A stretch of DNA of 64,000 nt from assembly GCA_964237235.1 (NCBI GenBank), contig CAXSGY010000005.1, forward strand, positions 138,590 to 202,589, in the 5' to 3' direction. The notes beneath the pieces were generated by a model that was not told where the DNA came from, ran no database searches, and was given only the letters and a program-made list of their open reading frames with translations. Shown in pieces: positions 24,698-32,899 of the stretch (position 1 is its first letter; the number at the start of each line of letters is the position of its first letter). This DNA is from GCA-002050365 sp964237235 (GTDB lineage: Bacteria > Acidobacteriota > Blastocatellia > Pyrinomonadales > Pyrinomonadaceae). The position numbers and the translations under genes were made by a program.

Positions 24698-25579
24698 TTA
24701 ATGTTCGCCGTAACGCTTTTCGCCCGCTTTAATTTCTAGCGACAAACGATTTTGCGGCGGCGGCAGAGGACAAGTCGCAAATGTCGTGAACGCGCACGGT
24801 GGATTTTCGGCGCGGTTAAAATCCAAAACGACTTTGCCGTTCGCGGGCTTGTCGGCGTATAAAAATCTGCCGCCGCCGTAAGTTTCCGCGCGGCTCGTCG
24901 CGTCGCGGAAAATAATAAATAGTTTATCGCCTTCTTCGACCGGCTGGAGCGAATATGTTTTTCCGTTCAATTTGAATTTTAAAACGCCCGGACTCTTCAT
25001 CTTGAAAGTTCCGCCCAAAACATTCGGAATCAAAATTTCCTGCGGCTCTTTGAACGCTTCAAACTTTGCTTCGACGCGGTAATTTTTATCAATCGGAAAC
25101 CAATGCAAGCCTTTGAAATCCAAACGCTCGCGGCTGTTTTTATCCTTCAAACGAACACCGAAACGGTTTTCGCGTTTGATTAAATAAAACATCTGACTTC
25201 CCGTTTCGACGACGGTCGGCTTACCGTTTTCATCGGAGATTAGATTTATTTCAGCGACGCTTTTGCCGTCGCTCAACGCTTCGATATTCGGTTCGATTTT
25301 TAACGTCGCCGCGCCGTTTTGAAAGTTTATCTCGCCGAATTTTCCCTGCGTAAAATTGTCGGTCAATCGCACGTCAAAATTCGCGCCCGCGCCGACGGTG
25401 TTGGCACCGTCTTTGAGCCAGAAAAGTCCGGCGACGGTCAGCCAGCCGTCCGCGCTTCTCAATTCCGCTTCGTGTTCGCCGCGCCACGTTTCAGTTTCTT
25501 TTACATAAACGCTCTGCGCGCGCGCCGAATTTATGAAAGCGAAAATCGTCCAGAGAAAAATAACTAAACCGCTTTTCAT
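24698..25579 (-). CDS. DUF1684 domain protein, exported
   Basis: A 293-residue protein with a signal peptide (MKSGLVIFLWTIFAFINSARAQ) followed by a DUF1684 domain: WRGEHEAELRSADGWLTVAGLFWL at the start, FKGLHWFPIDKNYRVEA in the middle, and FRDATSRAETYGGGRFLYAD, LDFNRAENPPCAFTTFATCP at the end. DUF1684 proteins are common secreted or cytoplasmic proteins without an established activity. I chose the ATG at 25579 because it gives a proper signal peptide; the open frame extends 17 codons further upstream. Confidence 0.85.
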   Translation of the reverse strand: MKSGLVIFLWTIFAFINSARAQSVYVKETETWRGEHEAELRSADGWLTVAGLFWLKDGANTVGAGANFDVRLTDNFTQGKFGEINFQNGAATLKIEPNIEALSDGKSVAEINLISDENGKPTVVETGSQMFYLIKRENRFGVRLKDKNSRERLDFKGLHWFPIDKNYRVEAKFEAFKEPQEILIPNVLGGTFKMKSPGVLKFKLNGKTYSLQPVEEGDKLFIIFRDATSRAETYGGGRFLYADKPANGKVVLDFNRAENPPCAFTTFATCPLPPPQNRLSLEIKAGEKRYGEH

Positions 25580-25641
25580 TTTTAATCTTCTTAATGTTTT
25601 GTATCGAGACTCAAAAATCGTCATCATCAAACTGCTGATTC

Positions 25642-25695
25642 TACATTCTTCATTCTAAATTTTTATCGAAAAAAGAATTTAGAATGAAGAATGTA
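25642..25695. repeat. Inverted repeat between the DUF1684 and MoeB-fusion genes
   Basis: Arms TACATTCTTCATTCTAAATT (25642-25661) and its complement (25676-25695) are perfect over 20 bp with a 14-bp loop. The arm shows a 7-bp period (TACATTC, TTCATTC). Confidence 0.85.
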
Positions 25696-25742
25696 AAATG
25701 AAAAATTGTCTAATCGTCGAACTTCCTAAAATTATGCCGTTT

Positions 25743-27194
25743 CTAATATTTCGGAACGGTCGAATCAACTTCGTCCGACCAAGCCGTGATGCCGCCTTTT
25801 AAGTTCAAAAGTTTTCCTTTGTAGCCATCTTCCTGAAGCGCGGCAATCGCCTTCGCGCTGCGCCCGCCGGCTTTGCAATGGATAATCGCCGTCCGCGACG
25901 GATCAATTTCTTTGGCGCGGGCGACGATTTGCGCGAGCGGAATCAATTTCGTCTGCGGAATGCGGGCAATTTCAAATTCGTGCGGCTCGCGCACGTCTAT
26001 AATCTGAACTTCCCTGTCGTTTTCGATTAATTCGCTTAATTCCTTTGCCGTAATTTCTTCGATGACCGGCGTTTCGATGGGCGCATTCAGTCCGCAAAAT
26101 TCTTCGTAATCAATTAATTCCTTAATCGTCGCGTTCGCGCCGCAAATCGGGCAATCGGGGTTTTTCCTGAGCTTTAATTCGCGGAAGCGCATTTTCCAGG
26201 CATCGAACAGCAACAGACGATTGAGCAGAATTCCTTCCGCGCCGAGAATAACTTTGATCGTTTCGTTCGCCTGAATCGTGCCGACGATTCCGGGCAGAAC
26301 GCCCAGAACGCCGCCTTCGGCGCACGACGGAACGAGTCCGGGCGGCGGCGGTTCGGGATAGAGACAACGGTAACACGCGCCCTTTTCAGCCCAGAAAACG
26401 CTCGCCTGTCCTTCAAACCGAAAAATCGAGCCGTAAACGTTCGGCTTGCCCGTCAACACGCAAGCGTCGTTGACCAGATAGCGCGTCGGAAAATTGTCGG
26501 TGCCGTCCACGACGACATCGAAATCTTTAAAAAATTCAAGCGCGTTTTCGCTCGTCAGACGGGTTTCGTGCGCCTCGATTTTGAGATTCGGATTGATGTC
26601 CTGCAAACGATCCTTCGCCGATTCGATTTTCGGTCGCCCGACATCTTTTGTGCCGTGAATAATTTGCCGCTGCAAATTCGATTGATCAACGACATCGAAA
26701 TCTACCAAGCCCAAAGTTCCGATGCCCGCCGCCGCTAAATATAGTCCGAGCGGCGAACCCAAACCGCCCGTGCCGATCATCAAAACGCGCGCCGCTTTTA
26801 ATTTGCGCTGACCTTCGAGTCCGACTTCGGGCAAAATCAGATGCCGCGAATAGCGTGCGTATTCTTCGGTCGTCAGCTCCGGCAAATCGTCCGCATTCTT
26901 CGCTTCGCCCGCCGCCAAATTGCCGCCCGCGATGGACGGCACGATTAAAATTTCGCCGCCGTCTCTGACTTCGGTTTCGAGATTGTCCAAATCTCTGATG
27001 TCTTCGTCGCCGACGTAAACATTGACGAAATTTCGCAACATTCCGCCGTCGTTATAAAGATGTTTTTTCAAATCGGCGTATTCGTTTGTTAATTTTTCCA
27101 ACGCTTCGCCCGCCGTCTTCGCTTCGATTTCCACTTCCGATTGTCCGCCCGCAAATTGTCTGAGCGGTGTCGGGATAATAATTTTTATTGACAT
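25743..27194 (-). CDS. Sulfur-carrier (MoaD/ThiS-like)-E1 adenylyltransferase (MoeB/ThiF)-rhodanese fusion
   Basis: A three-domain, 483-residue sulfur-activation protein. Residues 1-90 are a ubiquitin-like sulfur carrier ending in Gly-Gly (IVPSIAGG). Residues about 110-350 are an E1-like ATPase (SRHLILPEVG, GTGGLGSPLG, DFDVVDQSNLQRQ, DGTDNFPTRY, PSCAEGGVLGVLPG) with zinc pairs CYRC and CPIC. Residues about 375-483 are a rhodanese with active-site Cys in IIHCKAGGRSA. The E1 would adenylate a carrier C-terminal glycine, and the rhodanese would supply sulfane sulfur. Since the Gly-Gly is internal, release by the adjacent JAMM protease is a natural idea (inference). The ATG at 27194 gives the proper carrier start. 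Confidence 0.93.
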   Translation of the reverse strand: MSIKIIIPTPLRQFAGGQSEVEIEAKTAGEALEKLTNEYADLKKHLYNDGGMLRNFVNVYVGDEDIRDLDNLETEVRDGGEILIVPSIAGGNLAAGEAKNADDLPELTTEEYARYSRHLILPEVGLEGQRKLKAARVLMIGTGGLGSPLGLYLAAAGIGTLGLVDFDVVDQSNLQRQIIHGTKDVGRPKIESAKDRLQDINPNLKIEAHETRLTSENALEFFKDFDVVVDGTDNFPTRYLVNDACVLTGKPNVYGSIFRFEGQASVFWAEKGACYRCLYPEPPPPGLVPSCAEGGVLGVLPGIVGTIQANETIKVILGAEGILLNRLLLFDAWKMRFRELKLRKNPDCPICGANATIKELIDYEEFCGLNAPIETPVIEEITAKELSELIENDREVQIIDVREPHEFEIARIPQTKLIPLAQIVARAKEIDPSRTAIIHCKAGGRSAKAIAALQEDGYKGKLLNLKGGITAWSDEVDSTVPKY

Positions 27195-27212
27195 ATTTTT
27201 ATTCATTATTTT

Positions 27213-27287
27213 AAACACATAGAAACATAGAAAACATAGATTTTTTTTACAAATATCTTTCTATGTCTTCTATGTTTCTATGTGTTT
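27213..27287. repeat. Inverted repeat (ACATAGAA words) between the JAMM and E1-fusion genes
   Basis: Arms 27213-27239 and 27261-27287 are reverse complements with one mismatch in 27 bp. The right arm supplies the last codons and TAG stop of the JAMM gene. Confidence 0.85.
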
Positions 27288-27700
27288 AAAAAATCCTCTT
27301 CATTAAATTTCGACCGGTCATTTTCCATTTCCCACGAACGCGCGTCCGCCGCTTTTCCGTCCAAAACCGAAACGATAATGTAACTCCAAACCGGCAGCGC
27401 GTGATCCAGATCGAATTGCGACGGCACGGCTTGATCGTCCGGGTGCGAATGATAATAGCCGACGACATCCAGCTTTTTCTCACGCGCGTAACGCTCGGCG
27501 CGCAGAACGTCTTTCGGCAAAATCAAAATGCGGTCGTGCTGTTCCGATTCGTCCATCGCGTTCTCCATCGGCAACAATTCCGTGATTGTTTTCGCTTCGT
27601 TTTCAAAACGTCCGATCAACATCCCGCCGCATTCGTTCGGATACGCCGCTTCGCCGTGCGTCTTGATTTTTTCTAAAAGTTCTTCGCTGATTAAAATCAT
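27278..27700 (-). CDS. JAMM/Mov34 (M67) metalloprotease
   Basis: A 140-residue zinc protease of the JAMM family, which cleaves isopeptide or peptide bonds after ubiquitin-like proteins. The motif is complete: Glu in NECGGMLIG, then YYHSHPDDQAVPSQFD (HxH followed by Asp ten residues later). Bacterial relatives such as Mec release cysteine from CysO, and HcyD trims HcyS. Its position between the carrier-E1-rhodanese gene and a Cys/Met PLP enzyme gene, all on the minus strand, supports such a role. I chose the ATG at 27700; the longer open frame begins in repeat DNA. Confidence 0.93.
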   Translation of the reverse strand: MILISEELLEKIKTHGEAAYPNECGGMLIGRFENEAKTITELLPMENAMDESEQHDRILILPKDVLRAERYAREKKLDVVGYYHSHPDDQAVPSQFDLDHALPVWSYIIVSVLDGKAADARSWEMENDRSKFNEEDFLNT

Positions 27701-27705
27701 AATTT

Positions 27706-27801
27706 TGTCAGAACCGCCGGCGTGAGCGAGCGGATCATCGCTATTATTCAATTTTTTGATAACCAAACTTCAGCCGCCCGCTCACGCCGGCGGTTCTGAC
27801 A
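27706..27801. repeat. 28-bp inverted repeat between the PLP-enzyme and JAMM genes
   Basis: Arms 27706-27733 and 27774-27801 (containing GTCAGAACCGCCGGCGTGAG) are reverse complements with one mismatch. The right arm encodes the last residues SEPPA and the TGA stop of the PLP-enzyme gene. Confidence 0.9.
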
Positions 27802-28987
27802 ATGCCTGTTCGATGTCGGCGATAATATCAATTACGTCTTCGATGCCGACCGAGATTCTGACCAAGCCGTCGCCGATGCCCAAATCGCGGCGGCGTTTCG
27901 GCGAAAGCTCGCGGTGCGACGAGGTTGCCGAATGCGAAACGAGCGTGTAAACGTCGCCTAAGCTGGTCGCGCGGACGCACAGTTTTAGATTATCCATAAA
28001 CCGCCAAGCCGCGTCGGTCGTGTTTTCTTTTAATTGAATCGAAACGAGCGCGCCGCCGAAATCTTCGCGCAAAACTTTTTTCGTCAACGCTTTGTCGTCC
28101 GCCAAATTCGGATAATAAACGCGCTCAATCGCCGCGTTTTTCGATAAATGTTCAGCGAGAATTTCAGCGTTCGCGCATTGTCTTTCGAGCCGCAGACCCA
28201 GAGTTTTCACGCCGCGCAAAATCTGGTGCGCTTCCCAGACGCTCAGAACGCCGCCCGCCAATTTCAAAACGCCGACGAGCGCAATGCGGTCGAATTCTTC
28301 GCCGGAGACGACGATGCCGCCCATCGCGTCGGCGTGTCCGCTCAGATATTTTGTCGCCGAATGAACCGTAAAATCCGCGCCGAAATCGAGCGGACGACAT
28401 AAATAGGGCGACGCGAAAGTGTTGTCAACGACGAGCCGCGCGCCCGCTTCGTGCGCGATTTCGGCGACGGTTTGGATGTCGCAGATTTTCAAAAGCGGAT
28501 TGGAAATCGTTTCCGCCAGCAAAACGCGCGGCTTCGTTTCCGCGACCGTTTTTCGCAGCGCGTCCAAATCATTAAAATCCGCTGTTTTCGTTTTCACGCC
28601 GAACGCGCCGAAAATTTTATTGAGAAGATCGAACGACGCGCCGTATAAATCCTGCGAAGCTAAAACGATTGAATTCGGCGCGAGTTCGCACGCAAACAAA
28701 GCCGCGTGCATCGCCGCCATTCCCGAAGCGTAGGCGACGGAAACTTTGCCGTTTTCAATCGCGCAGAGCGCGTCTTCGAGCGCGGCGACCGTCGGATTGC
28801 CGTAGCGCGAATAAACAAAATCGCCGCCTTCGCCCGCGAAAACCGCGTCCATCTGCGCCATCGAATCATATGTATAAGTCGCCGTCGCGTAAAGCGGCGT
28901 GGCGACCGGCTGACCGATTGGCTTTTCCCTGCGCTCGCCCGCGTGGACGAGCGTTGTTTCTAACGAAAAATCGCTCATATAAATCAT
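27782..28987 (-). CDS. Cys/Met metabolism PLP-dependent enzyme (cystathionine synthase/lyase or sulfhydrylase type)
   Basis: A 401-residue fold-type I PLP enzyme. FVYSRYGNPTVAALEDAL, AYASGMAAMHAAL, VVDNTFASPY, the PLP lysine in HSATKYLSGH and LVSHSATSSH are family hallmarks. Whether it is cystathionine gamma-synthase, gamma-lyase or O-acetyl/succinyl-homoserine sulfhydrylase cannot be read from these motifs. The neighbouring carrier-E1-rhodanese and JAMM genes favour a sulfhydrylase that accepts sulfur from a carrier thiocarboxylate, as described for MetY with HcyS in Wolinella. ATG 28978, three codons in, is an alternative start. Confidence 0.88.
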   Translation of the reverse strand: MIYMSDFSLETTLVHAGERREKPIGQPVATPLYATATYTYDSMAQMDAVFAGEGGDFVYSRYGNPTVAALEDALCAIENGKVSVAYASGMAAMHAALFACELAPNSIVLASQDLYGASFDLLNKIFGAFGVKTKTADFNDLDALRKTVAETKPRVLLAETISNPLLKICDIQTVAEIAHEAGARLVVDNTFASPYLCRPLDFGADFTVHSATKYLSGHADAMGGIVVSGEEFDRIALVGVLKLAGGVLSVWEAHQILRGVKTLGLRLERQCANAEILAEHLSKNAAIERVYYPNLADDKALTKKVLREDFGGALVSIQLKENTTDAAWRFMDNLKLCVRATSLGDVYTLVSHSATSSHRELSPKRRRDLGIGDGLVRISVGIEDVIDIIADIEQALSEPPA

Positions 28988-29213
28988 TTTACAAAATACG
29001 AAAGCCCCCGCGCTAAATTTTTCGGCGCGAGAGCTTTTCTAAAAAATCTCTTTCACGGTATTTAGCAGTTTTTTTGAAGTGGAGCAAGTTCCCTTAAATC
29101 GCCACTTTTTACTCTTTCAAGATTTTGAAAGTTTTCACTTAAAGAACTAATCTGAAATTTATCGGATAAGCGTTGAGCGTGTCAAGTTGGATAAAATTTA
29201 ATCGAAAAAATAG

Positions 29214-29552
29214 ATGAATGATTTACCCAAAGCAAATTTTTACGAAATCGCCCTGATTGTCTTCGGCTCGCGGCACAAATATATCTGCGAAGGCAAATCA
29301 ATGAATCCGACATTGCGCGACGGCGAAACGGTTTTGGTTGACAGAAATGCGAAAATCGAAGTCGGCGATATTGTCGTTGCCAAGCACCCAATCGAGCAAC
29401 GGAGCGAGATCGTCAAACGAGTCAAGGAAATCAATGAACGCGGACATTATTTTCTGATCGGCGACAATCTGGAAGACAGCAACGACAGCCGCGATTTCGG
29501 CGCGGTGACGAAGGATTATATCAGGGGAAAAGTCGTCGCGCGTCTGGGTTGA
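29214..29552 (+). CDS. S26-family peptidase (signal-peptidase-like, SodX-like)
   Basis: A 112-residue, compact S26 peptidase. The catalytic Ser lies in EGKSMNPTLRDGE, the likely catalytic Lys in EIVKRVKEI, and the closing box is GDNLEDSNDSRDFGAV. Size and sequence resemble the nickel-superoxide-dismutase maturation proteases, although the superoxide dismutase in this window is the Fe/Mn type and needs none. No transmembrane anchor is evident. The substrate is unknown. It lies 70 bp upstream of lipA, in the same direction. Confidence 0.8.
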   Translation: MNDLPKANFYEIALIVFGSRHKYICEGKSMNPTLRDGETVLVDRNAKIEVGDIVVAKHPIEQRSEIVKRVKEINERGHYFLIGDNLEDSNDSRDFGAVTKDYIRGKVVARLG

Positions 29553-29623
29553 AACGCCGCGCGAGTCGCTCAATTTTCGCCGAAATGTTAAAATAGATTT
29601 TCGCGGAATTTTAGTTTTATTTT

Positions 29624-30565
29624 ATGATCGAAGAAAAAGTTTTAATTCAAAATTTTGTCAAAAAGAAAAAGGAACGCCTGAAAAAACCCGACTGGCTGAA
29701 GATTCGCGTCGGCGATCCGACCAATCAGAACCAGGTTTTGAAATTGATTGACGGTTTGAATCTGCACACGGTTTGTCAGGAAGCCAGATGCCCGAATATT
29801 TTTGAATGCTGGACGGACAAAACCGCGACGTTTATGCTCGGCGGCGACACCTGCACGCGTCACTGCGGATTTTGCGCCGTTAATAAAGGCAAGCCGATGG
29901 ATTTAGACCCGCTCGAACCGCTGCACGTTGCCGAAGCGGTCGCGCATTTAGGTCTCGAACACGCCGTGATCACGTCGGTCAACCGCGACGATTTGCAAGA
30001 CGGCGGAGCGGCGCATTGGGCGGAAACGATTCGCACGGTTCACGCGCATAATCCGACGTGCCGCGTCGAGGTTTTGATTCCCGATTTTAACGGCGACGAA
30101 AACGCGCTCGATACGGTTTTAGCCGCGCGTCCCGAAGTTCTCAATCACAACACGGAAACGATTGCGCGTCTTTATCGCCGCGTTCGTCCCGACGCGAATT
30201 ACAGGCAAACTCTAACGCTGCTCGAACGTGCGGCGCGTTACCGCGATACGCAGTTTCCACGGATGAAAACGAAAAGCGGAATTATGGCGGGACTCGGTGA
30301 AACATTCGAGGAAGTCGTCGCGCTTATGAAAGATTTACGCTCGGTTTCCTGCGACATTATGACCATCGGGCAATATCTGCAACCGTATGAACGCCGTCTG
30401 CCCGTCGAACGTTACGTTACGCCCGAAGAATTCGCCGAATGGAAACGAATCGGCTTGAGTTTAGGGTTTAAACACGTCGAATCGTCGCCGCTGACGCGCT
30501 CGTCTTATCACGCCAGACAGCAGAGCGAATCGGACGAACCGAATTTCGCTTCGATTACGAAGTGA
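29624..30565 (+). CDS. lipA: Lipoyl synthase
   Basis: Radical-SAM enzyme that inserts two sulfurs into octanoyl groups on E2 and GcvH proteins, making the cofactor used by complexes such as that of sucA at the window start. The auxiliary 4Fe-4S cluster cysteines are in CQEARCPNIFEC and the radical-SAM CxxxCxxC in CTRHCGFC. The C-terminal ESSPLTRSSYHA serine motif is present. It has 313 residues, slightly long from a charged N-terminal extension. Confidence 0.97.
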   Translation: MIEEKVLIQNFVKKKKERLKKPDWLKIRVGDPTNQNQVLKLIDGLNLHTVCQEARCPNIFECWTDKTATFMLGGDTCTRHCGFCAVNKGKPMDLDPLEPLHVAEAVAHLGLEHAVITSVNRDDLQDGGAAHWAETIRTVHAHNPTCRVEVLIPDFNGDENALDTVLAARPEVLNHNTETIARLYRRVRPDANYRQTLTLLERAARYRDTQFPRMKTKSGIMAGLGETFEEVVALMKDLRSVSCDIMTIGQYLQPYERRLPVERYVTPEEFAEWKRIGLSLGFKHVESSPLTRSSYHARQQSESDEPNFASITK

Positions 30566-30575
30566 GGAAAAGCTG

Positions 30576-30935
30576 TTGAAGAAAGGCGTTACATACGAAA
30601 AATTCCGCGAGATTATTTTATCCTTTCCTGAAGTTACGGAAGGCATCGCTTACGGTTCGCCGATTTTCAAAGTGAAAAACAAAATGGCGGCGCGTCTTTC
30701 GGAAGAATTTCCCGAAACCGTCGTCATTAAAATAGATTTGCCTTTGCGTGCGAGCCTGCTCGAAGGTGCGCCGGAAGCTTTTTACATCACTCCACACTAC
30801 GCCGCGCATCCGCTAATGCTCGTCAAGCTGTCGAAAGTTCGCGCCGACGATTTGCAATATCTCGTCGAACAAGCCTGGCGAGCGGTCGCGCCGAAAACTC
30901 TCGTCAAATCTTTTGACGGAAATAATTCAAAATAA
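30576..30935 (+). CDS. MmcQ/YjbR family protein
   Basis: A 119-residue protein of the MmcQ/YjbR (CyaY-like fold) family: FREIILSFPEVTEGIAYGSPIFKVKNKMAARL at the start and PEAFYITPHYAAHPLMLVKL in the middle. It is often annotated as DNA-binding, but the role is unsettled. The start is a TTG 10 bp after the lipA stop, so it is likely cotranscribed. Ends directly before a GNAT remnant. Confidence 0.82.
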   Translation: MKKGVTYEKFREIILSFPEVTEGIAYGSPIFKVKNKMAARLSEEFPETVVIKIDLPLRASLLEGAPEAFYITPHYAAHPLMLVKLSKVRADDLQYLVEQAWRAVAPKTLVKSFDGNNSK

Positions 30936-31199
30936 TTGGCGGCGAAAATTTTTGAAATCGAACGCGCAACGCCGCGCAAAATCACGGCGGACGACGGCGA
31001 ATTTATTTTCGATTTATTAAATTATCCGTCGTTTTTCAAATATATCGGCGACGCAACCAGGCGAATTATCCGTGCAGATGACTGCCGTTCATTTTTCCCG
31101 CTTATCCAAAATATTTCGCCGAAAAAAACTCTTTACGAACCGGCTCGCAAAGGTGTAGATTATGTATATCAATTGTCAGCCGGTCGAAAGGGCATCTGA
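30936..31199 (+). pseudogene. Truncated GNAT acetyltransferase at the left edge of the island
   Basis: The first 45 codons (IERATPRKITADDGEFIFDLLNYPSFFKYIGD) match the N-terminus of the intact GNAT gene at 40756 (LREITADDGEFILDLLNQPSFIKHIGD), also at nucleotide level. After GDATRR the similarity is lost and the acetyl-CoA-binding part is missing, so it cannot be an active acetyltransferase. Together with the intact relative it brackets the 31.2-40.7 kb island. Confidence 0.75.
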
Positions 31200-31383
31200 A
31201 GCTGCGTCATCAAACGGCGCAAGTTCGCCCCGGAATCGTCTTACAATAAAACCGGCAGAACTGATAAACCCCCATTAAGCTGCCGCTGAAAAGTATGAAT
31301 TAGGCTCTAAATTCGCTAAACCGTTAAAAAGCTTTGCGAATTGATTCGACGAATTATAACTGACGCACAAACTTCATTTTAAT

Positions 31384-31440
31384 CAGGAGGAAAAGTCAGT
31401 GAACGATTTCAAATCAATTAATTTCTCAGGTCACATTTAA
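31384..31440 (+). promoter_or_regulatory. Ribosome binding site and GTG start followed by an in-frame stop
   Basis: AGGAGG at 31384-31389 lies 9 bases before a GTG (31399) that is in frame with the large gene beginning at 31516, but a TAA at 31438-31440 interrupts after 13 codons. Either the upstream gene is broken at its 5' end or this is a short leader with reinitiation. Confidence 0.6.
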
Positions 31441-31515
31441 CTTTCAAAACAATTCGGAAAATTTAAGAACCGAACATCAAATTCCGCGAACATACCGCCC
31501 ACGCTGCCCGAAGTA

Positions 31516-32877
31516 TTGGTTGATTACACTTTCAGCAACGCGCAGTTTCCGGTTGACGTTCAGGGCAAAACTCTTAATTTGAAGTTTTCCGAAGCGAACA
31601 AAATCCTAACCGAATACTGCCGTGAATGTCTGCCGGTTTACAGCACCCTGGCATTTTTTGAGGTGTTCAACAAACAGCCCGCCTTCGATTCGCTGCCGAT
31701 GCTTAATAATCAAAAATTCGAATCCGCCGTCAGTCTTTATCAAAATCTTTATCACTCGACCGACGTTGCCGAAGTAAAAAACACGCTTTCTTTTTATATA
31801 GCCGATCCGTCGAGTCTGGCAAGTTGGTTCGATTTGCGAACGACCGAAGCGAAATTGACGGATTTAAGGAATTCTTTGAAGGAAATCGAAGCCCGTTACA
31901 GAAAACGCTTATTCGATGAAGTTTTGGCGACGAGCGCGAAGGACGGCAAAGGAAATCCGCTCGACGCGAAGGCGATCAAATGGTTCACCGAACAGAAAGC
32001 CGGTAAAATCTTAAACGAGGAAGCCGTCACGTTTTTTATCCAAAGAGCGGACGACGAAATGGCGTTGGACATCAAGGTCGAGTTTGCCAAAAATCAGCTA
32101 AGAGCCTTAATGTTTTATGCTGATCCGATTATCAGCGACCCGCGTTTCAGAATGTCTTTGGAAGATTCGCGCTGGAACGAATACGACGAGACGATCAAAA
32201 AAGAAGTCACCTATTACAACCAGAAGTTCAGCGGCAGAGGCGACGGATTTGTGCCGCTCGACTGGCGATATGTCAAAGCGATGCTTTGGACGGAATGTCT
32301 AGCGGGACCAGGTAGTGTAAAGAATATTAAAGCGCAAAATGAATGGAATGGTTCTCCGATGCAGATTGGGAGACGTGCCGCAGATGCGGGGTATATTGTC
32401 GTAAGTGGTAAAAGCAATGACTCTGATACGGAAAGAACTTTTTTCGTAACTCCGACTGAACTTCGTCAAGCAATTCAGGGCAAGAGTAAGATGGTCGGTC
32501 ATCTAAATGTCAGAGCGGGAATTGCCTATCTTTATATAGTAGCAATCGTTAGTATGGTTGATAAGCCCCAGGATACGATAGATGATACGACAGTATTGAC
32601 TTATACATACCAAAAATCAGATAAGGGATTGGACAGTATTGCGAAAAAATTGGGAACGACAAGTAGAAATATTGCAGCCAATTCAGGCATAACTCTAACC
32701 AGTATTCTGCATGCCGGAGACATATTAAGATATCAAAAAGCTAAGGCGGACAGAGTGCCTTCTGGGTGGGTGAATTGGAAAATAGCTATAGTAGATAAAT
32801 ACAATTATGGAGATCCCTTGTACGAGTTGAAGGTGGACAACGCTTATCGGATAATAACGAGTCGGACGGCAAAGTAG
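31516..32877 (+). CDS. Lysozyme-like WTE-motif and LysM protein, longest copy of the array
   Basis: A 453-residue product with three parts: a unique N-terminal domain (about 1-205), a WTE domain (about 206-345; YVKAMLWTECLAGP with Glu260, GSPMQIGRRAAD, LNVRAGIAYLYIVA), and a LysM-like domain (about 350-405). The Glu after a helix, the PMQIG turn and the N-x-x-AGIAYL helix resemble the lytic transglycosylase/lysozyme fold, so peptidoglycan cleavage is inferred. The track-free evidence for the start is weak: TTG at 31516 is shown, but the natural start may be the GTG at 31399, cut off by a TAA at 31438. Three shorter copies of its C-terminal part follow. No secretion signal is seen. Confidence 0.7.
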   Translation: MVDYTFSNAQFPVDVQGKTLNLKFSEANKILTEYCRECLPVYSTLAFFEVFNKQPAFDSLPMLNNQKFESAVSLYQNLYHSTDVAEVKNTLSFYIADPSSLASWFDLRTTEAKLTDLRNSLKEIEARYRKRLFDEVLATSAKDGKGNPLDAKAIKWFTEQKAGKILNEEAVTFFIQRADDEMALDIKVEFAKNQLRALMFYADPIISDPRFRMSLEDSRWNEYDETIKKEVTYYNQKFSGRGDGFVPLDWRYVKAMLWTECLAGPGSVKNIKAQNEWNGSPMQIGRRAADAGYIVVSGKSNDSDTERTFFVTPTELRQAIQGKSKMVGHLNVRAGIAYLYIVAIVSMVDKPQDTIDDTTVLTYTYQKSDKGLDSIAKKLGTTSRNIAANSGITLTSILHAGDILRYQKAKADRVPSGWVNWKIAIVDKYNYGDPLYELKVDNAYRIITSRTAK

Positions 32878-32899
32878 AACTGACTTTGAAGGAGGTAAA

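Noticed and set aside
29003..29039. Hairpin-like sequence between the PLP-enzyme start and the S26 peptidase gene
   Set aside because: The arms pair with several mismatches, and no gene ends there. It was not listed as a terminator.
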